From an uncultured bacterium (lineage in GTDB: Bacteria > Verrucomicrobiota > Kiritimatiellia > RFP12 > UBA1067): 32,481 nt of DNA. The notes below the pieces were generated by a model, which was given only the letters and a program-made list of their open reading frames with translations, made no database searches and had not been told where the DNA came from. The stretch spans positions 1 through 32,481 of the forward strand of contig CACXPT010000066.1 in the NCBI GenBank assembly GCA_902769585.1, read 5' to 3'. Both the position numbers and the translations under genes were made by a program. Below are positions 1-7,497 of this stretch, piece by piece. Within the stretch, counting starts at the first letter, position 1. Each line of letters begins with the position of its first letter.

Positions 1-264
1 AAGGGAATCGGCGTCAAAGACGTGGTGGCGCATCTGAAGATCTCGCGGCGACTGGCCGATTTGCGTTTTAGGGAAATCGAGGGACGCTCCATCTTGCAGA
101 TTATCGAGACACGTCGCCTTGAGCTCGCCGAACGCGCATTGACAGAAACCGAACGGCCCGTGAAGACCATTGCAAGGGAAAGCGGATACCGCAACGTTAA
201 GACCTTCGAAGCCGCGTTCCGTCGGAAGCACAGGCTTTCTCCTTCCGCGTTCCGCAAGCGGTAA
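1..264 (+). CDS. AraC-family regulator, C-terminal fragment (5' cut by window edge)
   Basis: The frame is open from base 1, so the gene begins outside the window; about 87 residues are visible. They match the end of an AraC/XylS DNA-binding domain: a first helix-turn-helix region (VKDVVAHLKISRRLADLRF), a linker helix ending in IIETRRLELAERAL, then the second helix-turn-helix with the family pattern VKTIARESGYRNVKTFEAAF followed by the signature end LSPSAFRKR. In the XylR-like branch such proteins carry an N-terminal periplasmic-binding-protein-like sugar sensor, but that part is not visible. It converges on glf (24-bp gap). Role as a transcription activator is family knowledge; its target is unknown. 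Confidence 0.85.
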   Translation, partial: KGIGVKDVVAHLKISRRLADLRFREIEGRSILQIIETRRLELAERALTETERPVKTIARESGYRNVKTFEAAFRRKHRLSPSAFRKR

Positions 265-288
265 TCCCTCGATTCCTTCACCCCGCGT

Positions 289-1437
289 CTAGTTGGTGGA
301 CATCCAGCCACTAGCCGTCTCGAGCGCACGGTCGATGGAACGATCGATGTCGTAGTACCTGTACTCGCCCAGGCGCCCGCCGACGACAAGTCCCGGCACC
401 TTCGCGGCCTCGGCCGTGTAGAGGGCGAGACGTTCGCGCGACTCTGGCGTGTCCACCGGATAGTACGGCTCGTCGCCGAGCTTCCACGTCTGCGGATACT
501 CGCAGCAGATGATCGTGGACGGCGCCGCCATGACTGCGGCATTTTCCGGATGGTAGTGCTTGAACTCGTGGATGCGCGTAAACGGCACGTCGGCGTCCGT
601 GTAGTTCACCACGCTCGTCCCCTGAAAGTCCGCCAACGGCAGACATTCCCGCTCGAAGCGGAGCGAACGCCACGGGAGCGGGCCGAACTTGTATCCGAAC
701 AGCGCGTCTATCGGACCGGAGTAGAATACTGGTGCTTGGTGCTTGGTGCTTGGTGCTTGGTGACGCCATTCGAGCCAGTCGACGTTGCACTCGACCGAGA
801 TGTTCGGATGGTCGAGCAGGCGGTCGAAGAGCGAGTTGTATCCGGTGAGAGGAATGCCTTGCCTGTAGTCGGAGTAGTAGTTGATGTCGTAGCTCGCGCG
901 CACCGGCAGTCGCTTGATGATGTCTGCGCCGAGGTTGCGAGGATCGGTGCCCCACTGCTTGCGCGTGTACTCGCGGATGAATGCGTCGTATAGCGGCTTG
1001 CCGATGAATGCGATCGCCTGCTCCTCGAAGTTGGCGGGCACGCAGGGACGCGTGCCCCTACCGGCCTCGGCGGCGATGAAGTCAGGCAGCTCCGACGGCT
1101 TGAGGTCGAGGCCGTAGAACTGGTTCACTAGCGCGAGCCCGAGCGGCAGGAAGTACGTCTTGCCCGCATGGCGCGCCAGCACCTTGTGCTGGTAGCCGTT
1201 GAACTCCACGAACCGCCGCACGAAGTCCCACACGCGATCGATGTGCGTGTGGAAGATGTGCGAGCCGTAGGTGTGCACCTCGATGCCCGTTTCGGGATCG
1301 GTTTCGCAACGCACGTTGCCGCCGACGTGCGGGCGCTTCTCCAGCACGAGGACCTTCCGGCCATTCTCGGCCAGTACGCGCGCGACGGTGCATCCCCATA
1401 TGCCCGCGCCTGCGACTATCGCGTCAACCTGTCCCAT
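289..1437 (-). CDS. glf: UDP-galactopyranose mutase
   Basis: Flavoenzyme converting UDP-galactopyranose to UDP-galactofuranose for surface glycans; cytoplasmic. The 382-aa length fits the family. Visible features: N-terminal FAD-binding GAGIWGCTVARVLAENG, then VLEKRPHVGGN, the YGSHIFHTHIDRVWDFV block, YTRKQWGTDP, the SGPID segment followed by RSLRFE, and the C-terminal GRLGEYRYYDIDRSI. The start is set by AGGAGG 7 nt before the ATG. Two foreign-looking insertions interrupt surface loops: residues RGTRPCVP before NFEEQ, encoded by a palindrome (1036-1057), and HQAPSTKHQAP before VFYSGPID, encoded by a perfect 7-bp tandem repeat (731-762). The second makes this a phase-variation candidate. Identity is secure; the effect of the insertions is inferred. 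Confidence 0.93.
   Translation of the reverse strand: MGQVDAIVAGAGIWGCTVARVLAENGRKVLVLEKRPHVGGNVRCETDPETGIEVHTYGSHIFHTHIDRVWDFVRRFVEFNGYQHKVLARHAGKTYFLPLGLALVNQFYGLDLKPSELPDFIAAEAGRGTRPCVPANFEEQAIAFIGKPLYDAFIREYTRKQWGTDPRNLGADIIKRLPVRASYDINYYSDYRQGIPLTGYNSLFDRLLDHPNISVECNVDWLEWRHQAPSTKHQAPVFYSGPIDALFGYKFGPLPWRSLRFERECLPLADFQGTSVVNYTDADVPFTRIHEFKHYHPENAAVMAAPSTIICCEYPQTWKLGDEPYYPVDTPESRERLALYTAEAAKVPGLVVGGRLGEYRYYDIDRSIDRALETASGWMSTN
731..762. repeat. Perfect 7-bp tandem repeat inside glf (GGTGCTT x4 plus GGTG)
   Basis: Four uninterrupted copies of GGTGCTT followed by a partial copy lie within the glf reading frame. Seven is not a multiple of three, so gain or loss of one unit would shift the glf frame. 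Confidence 0.95.
1036..1057. repeat. Palindromic element inside glf
   Basis: GGGCACGC and GCGTGCCC form an 8-bp stem with a 6-nt loop. On the minus strand it is preceded by GGTAGGG, as in the element at 20863-20888, so both belong to one dispersed palindrome family. It encodes extra residues in a glf loop. Confidence 0.75.
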
Positions 1438-1462
1438 GGCCCATCCTCCTCTCGCGCGGACG

Positions 1463-2860
1463 TCAGATCGACCAGCCGTTGTGGTGCTTCACGACGAGCT
1501 TCGCGTTCGCCGCCTCGTCGCCGACGACGCGCTCCGCCTTCGGATTCCACTTGAGCGAGGTGCGCCCCAGGCGCGCGGCGATGTTCGCCAGATGGCAGAT
1601 CGTCGCCGAACGGTGTCCGATCTCGACGGGGCACGCCGGCTGGCGTCCCTCGTAGACCGCGTCCGTGAAGTCCATCTCGTGGCAGCCATTCGCGTGCACG
1701 TTGTGGTAGAGACGCACGTCCGAGCCCTTGAGGTCGGACTCCTTCCAGCTCTTGAGCGCCTCCGGCAGCACTATCTTCCCGCGCGTCACGAACAGGTCGC
1801 CCTTCGTGCCGTGGAACTTGAGGCCGTTGAAGCCGATCGTCTCCAGGTCTCCAACGTGGGCGCGGAAGCCGTCCGCGTACACGATGTCGAACTGGTACGT
1901 CTTCGCCTGGTCGAGATAGCGGTTCACGACATTCGGATCGCGGATGTCCGTCTTCACGTTCTCGATGGCGACAGGGCCGGAGAGCTCCGTGCCGAGCGCC
2001 CACTGCAGGATGTCGAAGTGGTGCGCGCCCCAGTCCGCGATCGACCCGTTGCCCATGCGCGAGCTCCAGCGCCAGCAGACCGGCGCATGGATCGCAGGGA
2101 TGTAGGCGTTGTTCTCCCAGTGCTCGGCCGGTCCCTGGTAGAGGTCCCACATCGTGTCCTTCGGATTGAACCAGGCGGGAATCGGCGACGGCGTGCAGTC
2201 GCGCGTGTAGTTCTGCTTGCAGCCGTCGTTGTGCGCGTAGCAGAGTCCGATCGTGCAGCTGCGGCACTCGCCGAGGAGCCCGTTGCGGATGATCTCCGCC
2301 GCCTGTCGGAACTCCGGCGCGCTGCGCTGCTGCGACCCTACCTGGAACGTGACGTCGCTCGCCTTCGCGGCGGCGATCATCGCCCAGCCCTCCGAGACGC
2401 CGAGAGTCATAGGCTTCTGGCAGTAGACGTGCTTGCCGGCCTTCATCGCCTCCACACCGATGATCGCATGCCAGTAGTCGCCCGTCGTGATCTGCACCGC
2501 GTCCACGGACGGGTCCGCAATGACCTCGCGGAAGTCAGCCACGCTCTTCGTGGCCGTCGTCTTGTAGAACTTGTCCACGCGCCGCTTGAAGACGTCGCGC
2601 CCCAGCGGCGTCTTCGCGTTGTAGCCGTGGTACGACGACTCCGCGATCGGGTCACACACGTGCGTCACACGCACGCGCGGGTCCTTCATGAACGCACTCA
2701 TGTTGCCGCTGCCCATCGGGCCGCAGCCGATTACGGCGAGGTTGAGCGTCTCCGACGGCGCCGGACGGCGTCCACGCGTTGCGCCGACGTTGAAGGTGCC
2801 GCACCCCGAGCAGATTGCCGCCAGCGCGCTAGCTTCAAGGAATTCTCTTCTTGTTTTCAT
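1463..2860 (-). CDS. Tat-exported Gfo/Idh/MocA-family oxidoreductase
   Basis: NAD(P)-dependent oxidoreductase-type protein of 465 aa, probably acting on a sugar or cyclitol. The N-terminus MKTRREFLEASALAAICSGC is a twin-arginine signal with a possible lipobox cysteine, so export is likely. Then comes the Rossmann segment LAVIGCGPMGSGNMSAF and GKHVYCQKPMTLGVSEGWAM, where the usual EKP is QKP. The C-terminal alpha/beta domain includes WGAHHFDILQWALG. I take the ATG at 2860 rather than an upstream GTG at 2902, because the signal peptide starts here and the extra codons are just the CTACCAT/CTACCAA repeat. No Shine-Dalgarno is visible. It is followed by glf and preceded by a sugar isomerase/epimerase, a common catabolic pairing. 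The substrate cannot be told. Confidence 0.88.
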   Translation of the reverse strand: MKTRREFLEASALAAICSGCGTFNVGATRGRRPAPSETLNLAVIGCGPMGSGNMSAFMKDPRVRVTHVCDPIAESSYHGYNAKTPLGRDVFKRRVDKFYKTTATKSVADFREVIADPSVDAVQITTGDYWHAIIGVEAMKAGKHVYCQKPMTLGVSEGWAMIAAAKASDVTFQVGSQQRSAPEFRQAAEIIRNGLLGECRSCTIGLCYAHNDGCKQNYTRDCTPSPIPAWFNPKDTMWDLYQGPAEHWENNAYIPAIHAPVCWRWSSRMGNGSIADWGAHHFDILQWALGTELSGPVAIENVKTDIRDPNVVNRYLDQAKTYQFDIVYADGFRAHVGDLETIGFNGLKFHGTKGDLFVTRGKIVLPEALKSWKESDLKGSDVRLYHNVHANGCHEMDFTDAVYEGRQPACPVEIGHRSATICHLANIAARLGRTSLKWNPKAERVVGDEAANAKLVVKHHNGWSI

Positions 2861-2890
2861 AGTTGGTAGATGGTAGTTGGTAGATGGTAG
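2861..2890. repeat. 7-bp repeat tract abutting a start codon
   Basis: Units TTGGTAG and ATGGTAG alternate twice (2863-2890). Read on the minus strand the tract is CTACCAT/CTACCAA and ends one base pair from the ATG of the oxidoreductase gene. The same sequence in the same orientation precedes the ATG at 27372. Confidence 0.9.
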
Positions 2891-2920
2891 AACATGCGAC
2901 ACGCTGGCACATTTGACCTT

Positions 2921-2981
2921 TTAATCTTTTAACCCTTTAACCTTTTAACCTCTTAATTTCTTAATTTCTTAATTTCTTAAG
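2921..2981. repeat. 8-bp tandem repeat tract at gene end
   Basis: Octamers with exact 8-bp spacing: TTAATCTT, TTAACCCT, TTAACCTT, TTAACCTC, then TTAATTTC three times and a partial copy. The stop codon (TAA, 2961-2963) and last codons (KKLRN) of the epimerase gene are made of this repeat. Confidence 0.92.
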
Positions 2982-3776
2982 GAATGTCATTGATCTTTCA
3001 ACGTCTTCAAATGTATTCCGGCGCGTCTCGCACTCGACGATCGCCCACTTCGTGCCGGACACGGCGGCCGCGGCAAAGATCGCCTTCCAGTCGTTGACGT
3101 CGCCTTCGCCGCCAACGGAGTTGCCGCCGCCCGGCTTGGCGTGGATCGACGGCACGCGGCCCGCGAGCTTCTTCAGCCACGCGACCGGACACCCGCCCGC
3201 GAGCTTCACGTGGCCCACGTCCAGCTCCATCGCGAGGCCGGCGTCGTAGAGATACTCGAGCGGTGTCTTGCCGTCGAAGTGCTCCCGCAGCTCGTGCTGG
3301 TGGTTGTGGTAGCCAACGCGGATGCCGTACTTTCCGAACTTCTCGCCAAGCGCCATCAGTTCGTCCGCATGCCGCCGCCACTCCGCGCCCGTCGTGAACT
3401 TCGTGTACGGCTCGTAGACGAAGTCGATCTTGAACCGCTGGCAGAATTCGAGGAACTTGTTGAACGAATCGGGCGCGATGGTCTTCATGTAGAACGGCAT
3501 GTCCACGACCTTCAAGCCATTGTCGCCAAGCATCTTCTCCAGCTCGTCATGGTTCATGGCGAGGAAGCCGAACGACTGCACGCCGTCGTAGCCGAGCGCC
3601 TTCAGGCGGCGGAGCGCGTCCGCAGGATTCTTCTTCCACAGGTCATTGATGCTCCACATCTGCACGCCGATGCGGATCCCATTCACGGCCAGCGGCTTCT
3701 CGCCGCCAAACACGCGCGTGCTTCCGGCAATCGCTGCCAGCGCACCCAATTCCAGAAACTGTCTTCTTGTCTTCAT
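2961..3776 (-). CDS. Tat-exported sugar phosphate isomerase/epimerase-like TIM barrel
   Basis: 271-aa protein of the xylose isomerase-like/AP endonuclease 2 barrel family. MKTRRQFLELGALAAIAGST is a twin-arginine signal almost identical in style to the neighbouring oxidoreductase. Family features: GVQMWSINDLW, RRLKALGYDGVQSFGF, VGYHNHQHELRE, the metal-binding ELDVGHVKLAGG, SIHAKPGGGNS and WAIVECE. AAAGGA lies 5 nt before the ATG. The last residues KKLRN and the TAA stop come from the 8-bp repeat at 2921-2981, so the original C-terminus may have been altered. It likely works with the adjacent oxidoreductase on one exported or periplasmic sugar route; the substrate is unknown. Confidence 0.87.
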   Translation of the reverse strand: MKTRRQFLELGALAAIAGSTRVFGGEKPLAVNGIRIGVQMWSINDLWKKNPADALRRLKALGYDGVQSFGFLAMNHDELEKMLGDNGLKVVDMPFYMKTIAPDSFNKFLEFCQRFKIDFVYEPYTKFTTGAEWRRHADELMALGEKFGKYGIRVGYHNHQHELREHFDGKTPLEYLYDAGLAMELDVGHVKLAGGCPVAWLKKLAGRVPSIHAKPGGGNSVGGEGDVNDWKAIFAAAAVSGTKWAIVECETRRNTFEDVERSMTFLKKLRN

Positions 3777-3814
3777 TGCTGTCCTTTAATGTTAGCGTCC
3801 CAAAAGCCACGAAT

Positions 3815-3823
3815 AGTCTAGCA
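3815..3823 (-). promoter_or_regulatory. Candidate extended -10 promoter for the epimerase gene
   Basis: The minus strand reads TGC-TAGACT, an extended -10 element, about 40 nt upstream of the ATG at 3776. No convincing -35 was seen. Confidence 0.4.
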
Positions 3824-3847
3824 TATTAGCCTGCCTTGGCGCAACGC

Positions 3848-3976
3848 ACCAACCACCACCCTTCACCTTTCACCCTTCACCTTTCACCCTTCACCTTTCA
3901 CCATTCACCTTTCACCATTCACCTTTCACCCTTCACCTTTCACCCTTCACCTTTCACCCTTCACCTTTCACCTTCA
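3848..3976. repeat. Long 7-bp tandem repeat tract (TTCACCT/TTCACCC)
   Basis: About 17 near-perfect 7-bp units (TTCACCT, TTCACCC, a few TTCACCA) fill most of the 177-bp gap between two minus-strand genes and run into the upstream gene. On the minus strand each unit carries TGA, so stops appear in all three frames. The stop of the 690-aa gene (3954-3956) lies in it. Confidence 0.95.
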
Positions 3977-6026
3977 CGACCTTCACGCCGTAGCAAGGCC
4001 AATCGCAAGGAATCTCCAAGATGCCGTCTGCGTAGGAGAACTCGACCTTCCCCCATTCGCCATGGTCAGACAGCATTTCGACCGATGCCGGCCGCACGCG
4101 GCGGCGAATGCGGATGGAAGTCTCTGGATCGTAGTTGAGGTTCTCGAAGAGAAGCAGCTGCGTGCCGTCCGGCGCGTGTCTCGAAAGCGCCTGCACGTTC
4201 TGCGCGTTCATGCATGAGTTCTCGAACGGGCCGCCACCGACGGCGTCGAGAAGATCGTTCACGTAATGCTGTCGCGCCTCTGAATACATGTAGCTGTGGC
4301 TCAGTCCGAGATGGTAGGATGTCGTCGCCACCGTGCCGCCGAGCCTGTTGCGGAAGAGAACACCGCTCGCAGCCACACGCTCGAATTCCTTTGCGAACGA
4401 GCTCTGCCGCCAGATGAAGGAACTGAGCGTCTTCGCCCCAGGCAACGCGCGGAACACCGGCGGCTTGGAACTCTTCGGAAGCGGCATGAAGTCATCTCGG
4501 ACCTCGCTGCGGTCTCCCGTGAAGAGCGGGGCTTCGGCCATCATCTCCACGCCCATCAGCTCGCCAAACCCGCGCTTGATCAGGACTCGTGCCGCCTGCC
4601 CTTCGATGATCGCGCGACAAGAAAGCATCGCGCGGATGTCGTCGTCGCTCATCCTGGAGACGAATCCTTCGCCGCTGATCGCGTAGACGCCGTCGAGGCA
4701 TAGGTCCTGCGTGGCCCGATACGGGATGCCGTACCAGCTGAACACCTTCTGCGCCCATCCCGCCGCGTCGAACGTGTCGCGGGATGCCGATGCCACGACG
4801 CTGAATGTCGGATACTCAGCGGCGCACGGCACGAGGACGCCATCCAGCGCCGTTCCCTGGACGGCAGCCGATACGGCCTGGTAATAGCCGCGATGACGCG
4901 CCAGCACGTCCGTGTAGTGCCGGTTCACCGGATACCGTCCCTTGTGCGCGTTGACAAGCCACAGCTTCGCGCCCTTCAGTCCGATGAACGCGCTCACCAC
5001 GAGCTTCGCATGGAAGGCGGCGGCAGACTTCGACCAGGCGTTGTGAGGCCAGGTGTCGGCTTCGTCCAGCAGCAGCAGGCCGGACTTTCCAAGACGCTCG
5101 ACGCTCGCCATGGTGCGCATCGTAAGTCCGCCCACGCTCATCTTCGGCGCATCCTCGAAATACTGTCCGTTGGCCAGGCGCGCGAACGCGGTGTGGTTCG
5201 GACCCGCCAACGCGCGGGCCGTGTCCGCGATGTACCTGCGCGACCAAGCCCATCCGGGTTCGCAGACGCCAGTAGGAATCGACGGATCCACAGAATCGAT
5301 TCCCTCGCGAAGCAGGCGGCAGATGGTCGAGACCGTGTCCCGCTGCATCTCCGCAAAGGCCATGTGCTCCGAGCTACGCCAATCCGCCTTCGCGATCAGT
5401 CCGCGCAACCCCTCAGGCGTTACGGAGAGGCCTGTCCTCCGGTTGAACTCGGCCGTGTGCAGCGGACACGTGCATTCGGCGAGCGGCGAGAACGAGCGCA
5501 CGTCGTCATCGCTCAGTATGACTGCCGGGCGGCATGACGCAAGCTTTCTGCCCGTGTCGCGGATGTACGCCTGGTAGCCGGGATCGAGAGGACAGTAGCG
5601 CGTGACGGTGCCCTTGACGTTGATGGCCCGCTGCCAAGGTTCTGTGTCCTTCTCCGCCAGGTCGGCCGTCCAGTGCCCGACGATCGCCTGCAGCAGGATG
5701 GCGGGCTTCACCTTGCTGCCCTCCAGCAGCTTGGTCCACTTCCTGTAGCTCTCCACCGCCTCATCGACCGTACGCGACGCGGGCTTCCCCTGCGGATGGA
5801 GCGTCATGCTGTATAGGCAGTATGGGTTGCCCGTCCGCTCCACGAATCCGATCGCGTCCGCCGCAGCCACCTCCTCGCGCCCGGGCATGGACGGTATGAT
5901 GTTCAGCATCGTAAACGAATCGGCGCGCACCACCTCGGAGGCAGTCGCATCGCCAACAAGCCCCGCAATCGCTATCGCAACGCACCCAAGACGAAGGACA
6001 GACGACAGACGACAAACGACAAACAT
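3954..6026 (-). CDS. Secreted glycoside hydrolase-like protein
   Basis: 690-aa exported protein, not assigned to a CAZy family with confidence. A signal peptide (hydrophobic LGCVAIAIAGLVGDATA) is followed by a TIM-barrel-like region: SFTMLNIIPSMPG, VILSDDDVRSF, GVCEPGWAWSRRYIA, LLLDEADTWPHNAW and KLWLVNAHKGRYPVNRHYTD. Then a central alpha/beta region (FDAAGWAQKVFSWYGIPYR) and a C-terminal beta-rich part (LLLFENLNYDPETSIRI) suggest a GH42-like layout. A strong GGAGG stretch precedes the ATG. The first codons (FVVCRLSSV) are built from a 7-bp repeat (5996-6023), and the last (VKVKGEG, TGA) from another. It sits with an MFS transporter and a sugar kinase, so a glycan catabolic role is likely. 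Confidence 0.7.
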   Translation of the reverse strand: MFVVCRLSSVLRLGCVAIAIAGLVGDATASEVVRADSFTMLNIIPSMPGREEVAAADAIGFVERTGNPYCLYSMTLHPQGKPASRTVDEAVESYRKWTKLLEGSKVKPAILLQAIVGHWTADLAEKDTEPWQRAINVKGTVTRYCPLDPGYQAYIRDTGRKLASCRPAVILSDDDVRSFSPLAECTCPLHTAEFNRRTGLSVTPEGLRGLIAKADWRSSEHMAFAEMQRDTVSTICRLLREGIDSVDPSIPTGVCEPGWAWSRRYIADTARALAGPNHTAFARLANGQYFEDAPKMSVGGLTMRTMASVERLGKSGLLLLDEADTWPHNAWSKSAAAFHAKLVVSAFIGLKGAKLWLVNAHKGRYPVNRHYTDVLARHRGYYQAVSAAVQGTALDGVLVPCAAEYPTFSVVASASRDTFDAAGWAQKVFSWYGIPYRATQDLCLDGVYAISGEGFVSRMSDDDIRAMLSCRAIIEGQAARVLIKRGFGELMGVEMMAEAPLFTGDRSEVRDDFMPLPKSSKPPVFRALPGAKTLSSFIWRQSSFAKEFERVAASGVLFRNRLGGTVATTSYHLGLSHSYMYSEARQHYVNDLLDAVGGGPFENSCMNAQNVQALSRHAPDGTQLLLFENLNYDPETSIRIRRRVRPASVEMLSDHGEWGKVEFSYADGILEIPCDWPCYGVKVVKVKGEG
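5996..6023. repeat. 7-bp repeat in the signal-peptide codons
   Basis: Units GGACAGA, CGACAGA, CGACAAA, CGACAAA end directly at the start codon (CAT on plus, 6024-6026). They encode the n-region of the 690-aa protein's signal peptide. Confidence 0.9.
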
Positions 6027-6045
6027 ATCACGCCCTCCTCCAACC

Positions 6046-6080
6046 CTTCACCCTTCACCTTTCACCCTTCACCTTTCACC
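6046..6080. repeat. Short TTCACCC/TTCACCT 7-bp tract
   Basis: Five 7-bp units lie between the MFS gene's stop codon and the next gene's start, the same family as at 3848-3976. Confidence 0.85.
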
Positions 6081-7333
6081 TAACCATCCACCCGGTCGCG
6101 CTTGAAGAAAAACATCCTCGCAGCGAAGATGGCGAGCGCGCCGAGAGCGTACGTGCATGCGAAGATCGCCATGCCCGCCTGCAGCGAGTAGTGCTCGCCC
6201 ACCTTGCCGAGCGCCCACGTGGCGGGACAGCCGATGAAGAACGCACCGCTGAGGTAGAGGCCCATCGCCGCCGAGCGGTAGCGCGGCGCCACCACGTCGA
6301 AGAGGCCCGCGTAGAGGTTGCAGTCGAAGAATCCGCCGCCGAGTCCGAAGATGAACATCATCACGCAGCTGAGCCACAGCGACGGCACAAGTACCATCCC
6401 CGCCATCGTGGGCGCAGAGAGCGCGAGGCCGATCGCCATGATCGAGAGGCGGATGCCTTGCCGCCGGTGGGAGAGCTTGTCCGAAGTGCGCGCGCCGATG
6501 GCGATACCTATGAAGCTCCCGAGGTAGAACCAGAACACGGAGTGGAACGCCGCCGCGCCGGGCGTGAGATCCCATCCGGCGTTCTGCATGAACTTGGGCA
6601 TCCAAGTGCGGAAGCAGTTTGAGCCGAAGACGAGCATTCCGAACGCGAAGGTGAGGAGCCACGCCGACGGCTTGGCCGCGAACGCCTTGAACGCGTCCGA
6701 GAACTTCGGCTTGACCTCCTCGTCGTGCACCTTGAGCGCGGGCGTGTTGCGCAGGAAAAAGGTCAGCACGAATATCCACACCACCGCGACGCCGCCGAAT
6801 ATCCAGAAGGAGATGCGCCAGCCGGACGACGAGGCGCCTCCAAGATAGCCCGCGAGGACGGACGAGACGAGGATGCCGACGTACAGCGCAGACTGGTAGA
6901 TGGAGAGCGCCGTCGAGCGCGTCTCCGTGTGGTACTGCGCGATGAGCGAACTCGCCGCGCCAGGAATCATGCACTGGCCGATGCCGTTCATGAAGCCGTA
7001 CATGATGAAGAACATGAGCATCGAGTCGGCGAACCCGGTGAAGAACACGCTCGTGGAGAAGAGGAGCGTACCGATCACGATCACCCACTTTCGCCGGAAG
7101 AAGTCCGCCGCTATGCCGGCGAACGGCACCATGCAGCCGTAGGCAAACAGGAAGAAAGTGCGCGAGAGACCAAGCTGCGCATCCGTTGCGCCGTGCGAGG
7201 CGAGGTCGGTCTGTATCTGCGGCAGCGACGCGTTGAACACCTGCCGCGCGCCGTGCATGAGGAAGTAGGTGACGGCCAGCATCACCAGCATCGCCCACTT
7301 GTATATCCTGTCGTTCTTTTCTTCGAGATTCAT
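6080..7333 (-). CDS. MFS transporter
   Basis: Inner-membrane permease of the major facilitator superfamily, about 417 aa, with roughly 12 hydrophobic segments. TM1 is WAMLVMLAVTYFLMHGARQV, followed by FNASLPQIQTDL; the cytoplasmic loop FFRRKWVIVIG and the domain-2 counterpart GARTSDKLSHRRQGIRLS are both visible. This resembles the sugar-phosphate/organophosphate antiporter branch, but the substrate is a guess. An upstream ATG at 7363 is in frame; I prefer 7333 because GAAGAGG lies 5 nt before it and the upstream codons are a GAATGTC 7-bp repeat. The next minus-strand gene encodes a glycosidase-like protein, so it probably imports a breakdown product. Confidence 0.85.
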   Translation of the reverse strand: MNLEEKNDRIYKWAMLVMLAVTYFLMHGARQVFNASLPQIQTDLASHGATDAQLGLSRTFFLFAYGCMVPFAGIAADFFRRKWVIVIGTLLFSTSVFFTGFADSMLMFFIMYGFMNGIGQCMIPGAASSLIAQYHTETRSTALSIYQSALYVGILVSSVLAGYLGGASSSGWRISFWIFGGVAVVWIFVLTFFLRNTPALKVHDEEVKPKFSDAFKAFAAKPSAWLLTFAFGMLVFGSNCFRTWMPKFMQNAGWDLTPGAAAFHSVFWFYLGSFIGIAIGARTSDKLSHRRQGIRLSIMAIGLALSAPTMAGMVLVPSLWLSCVMMFIFGLGGGFFDCNLYAGLFDVVAPRYRSAAMGLYLSGAFFIGCPATWALGKVGEHYSLQAGMAIFACTYALGALAIFAARMFFFKRDRVDG

Positions 7334-7382
7334 GCGTGCCTCTTCATTTTCGACATTCGACATTCAACAACCGTCACCCCTC

Positions 7383-7497
7383 CACCCTTCACCTTTCACC
7401 CTTCACCTTCACCTTCACCTTCACCTTTCACCCTTCACCCTTCACCTTTCACCCTTCACCTTCACCTTTCACCCTTCACCCTTCACCTTTCACCTTC
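7383..7497. repeat. Long TTCACCT/TTCACCC-type repeat tract
   Basis: About 16 units of TTCACC followed by C, T or nothing (some units are 6 bp) fill the gap between the PfkB kinase and the MFS gene. The kinase stop (TGA, 7483-7485) and its last residues lie within it. Confidence 0.93.

Noticed and set aside
1271..2869. Long plus-strand frame (532 codons) opposite the oxidoreductase
   Set aside because: Arg/Val/Leu-rich antisense shadow of a GC-rich gene with strong family motifs; no ribosome site or domain.
3848..3976. Could the TTCACC tract be a CRISPR array?
   Set aside because: Units are 7 bp without spacers; it is a simple tandem repeat, and no cas genes are near.
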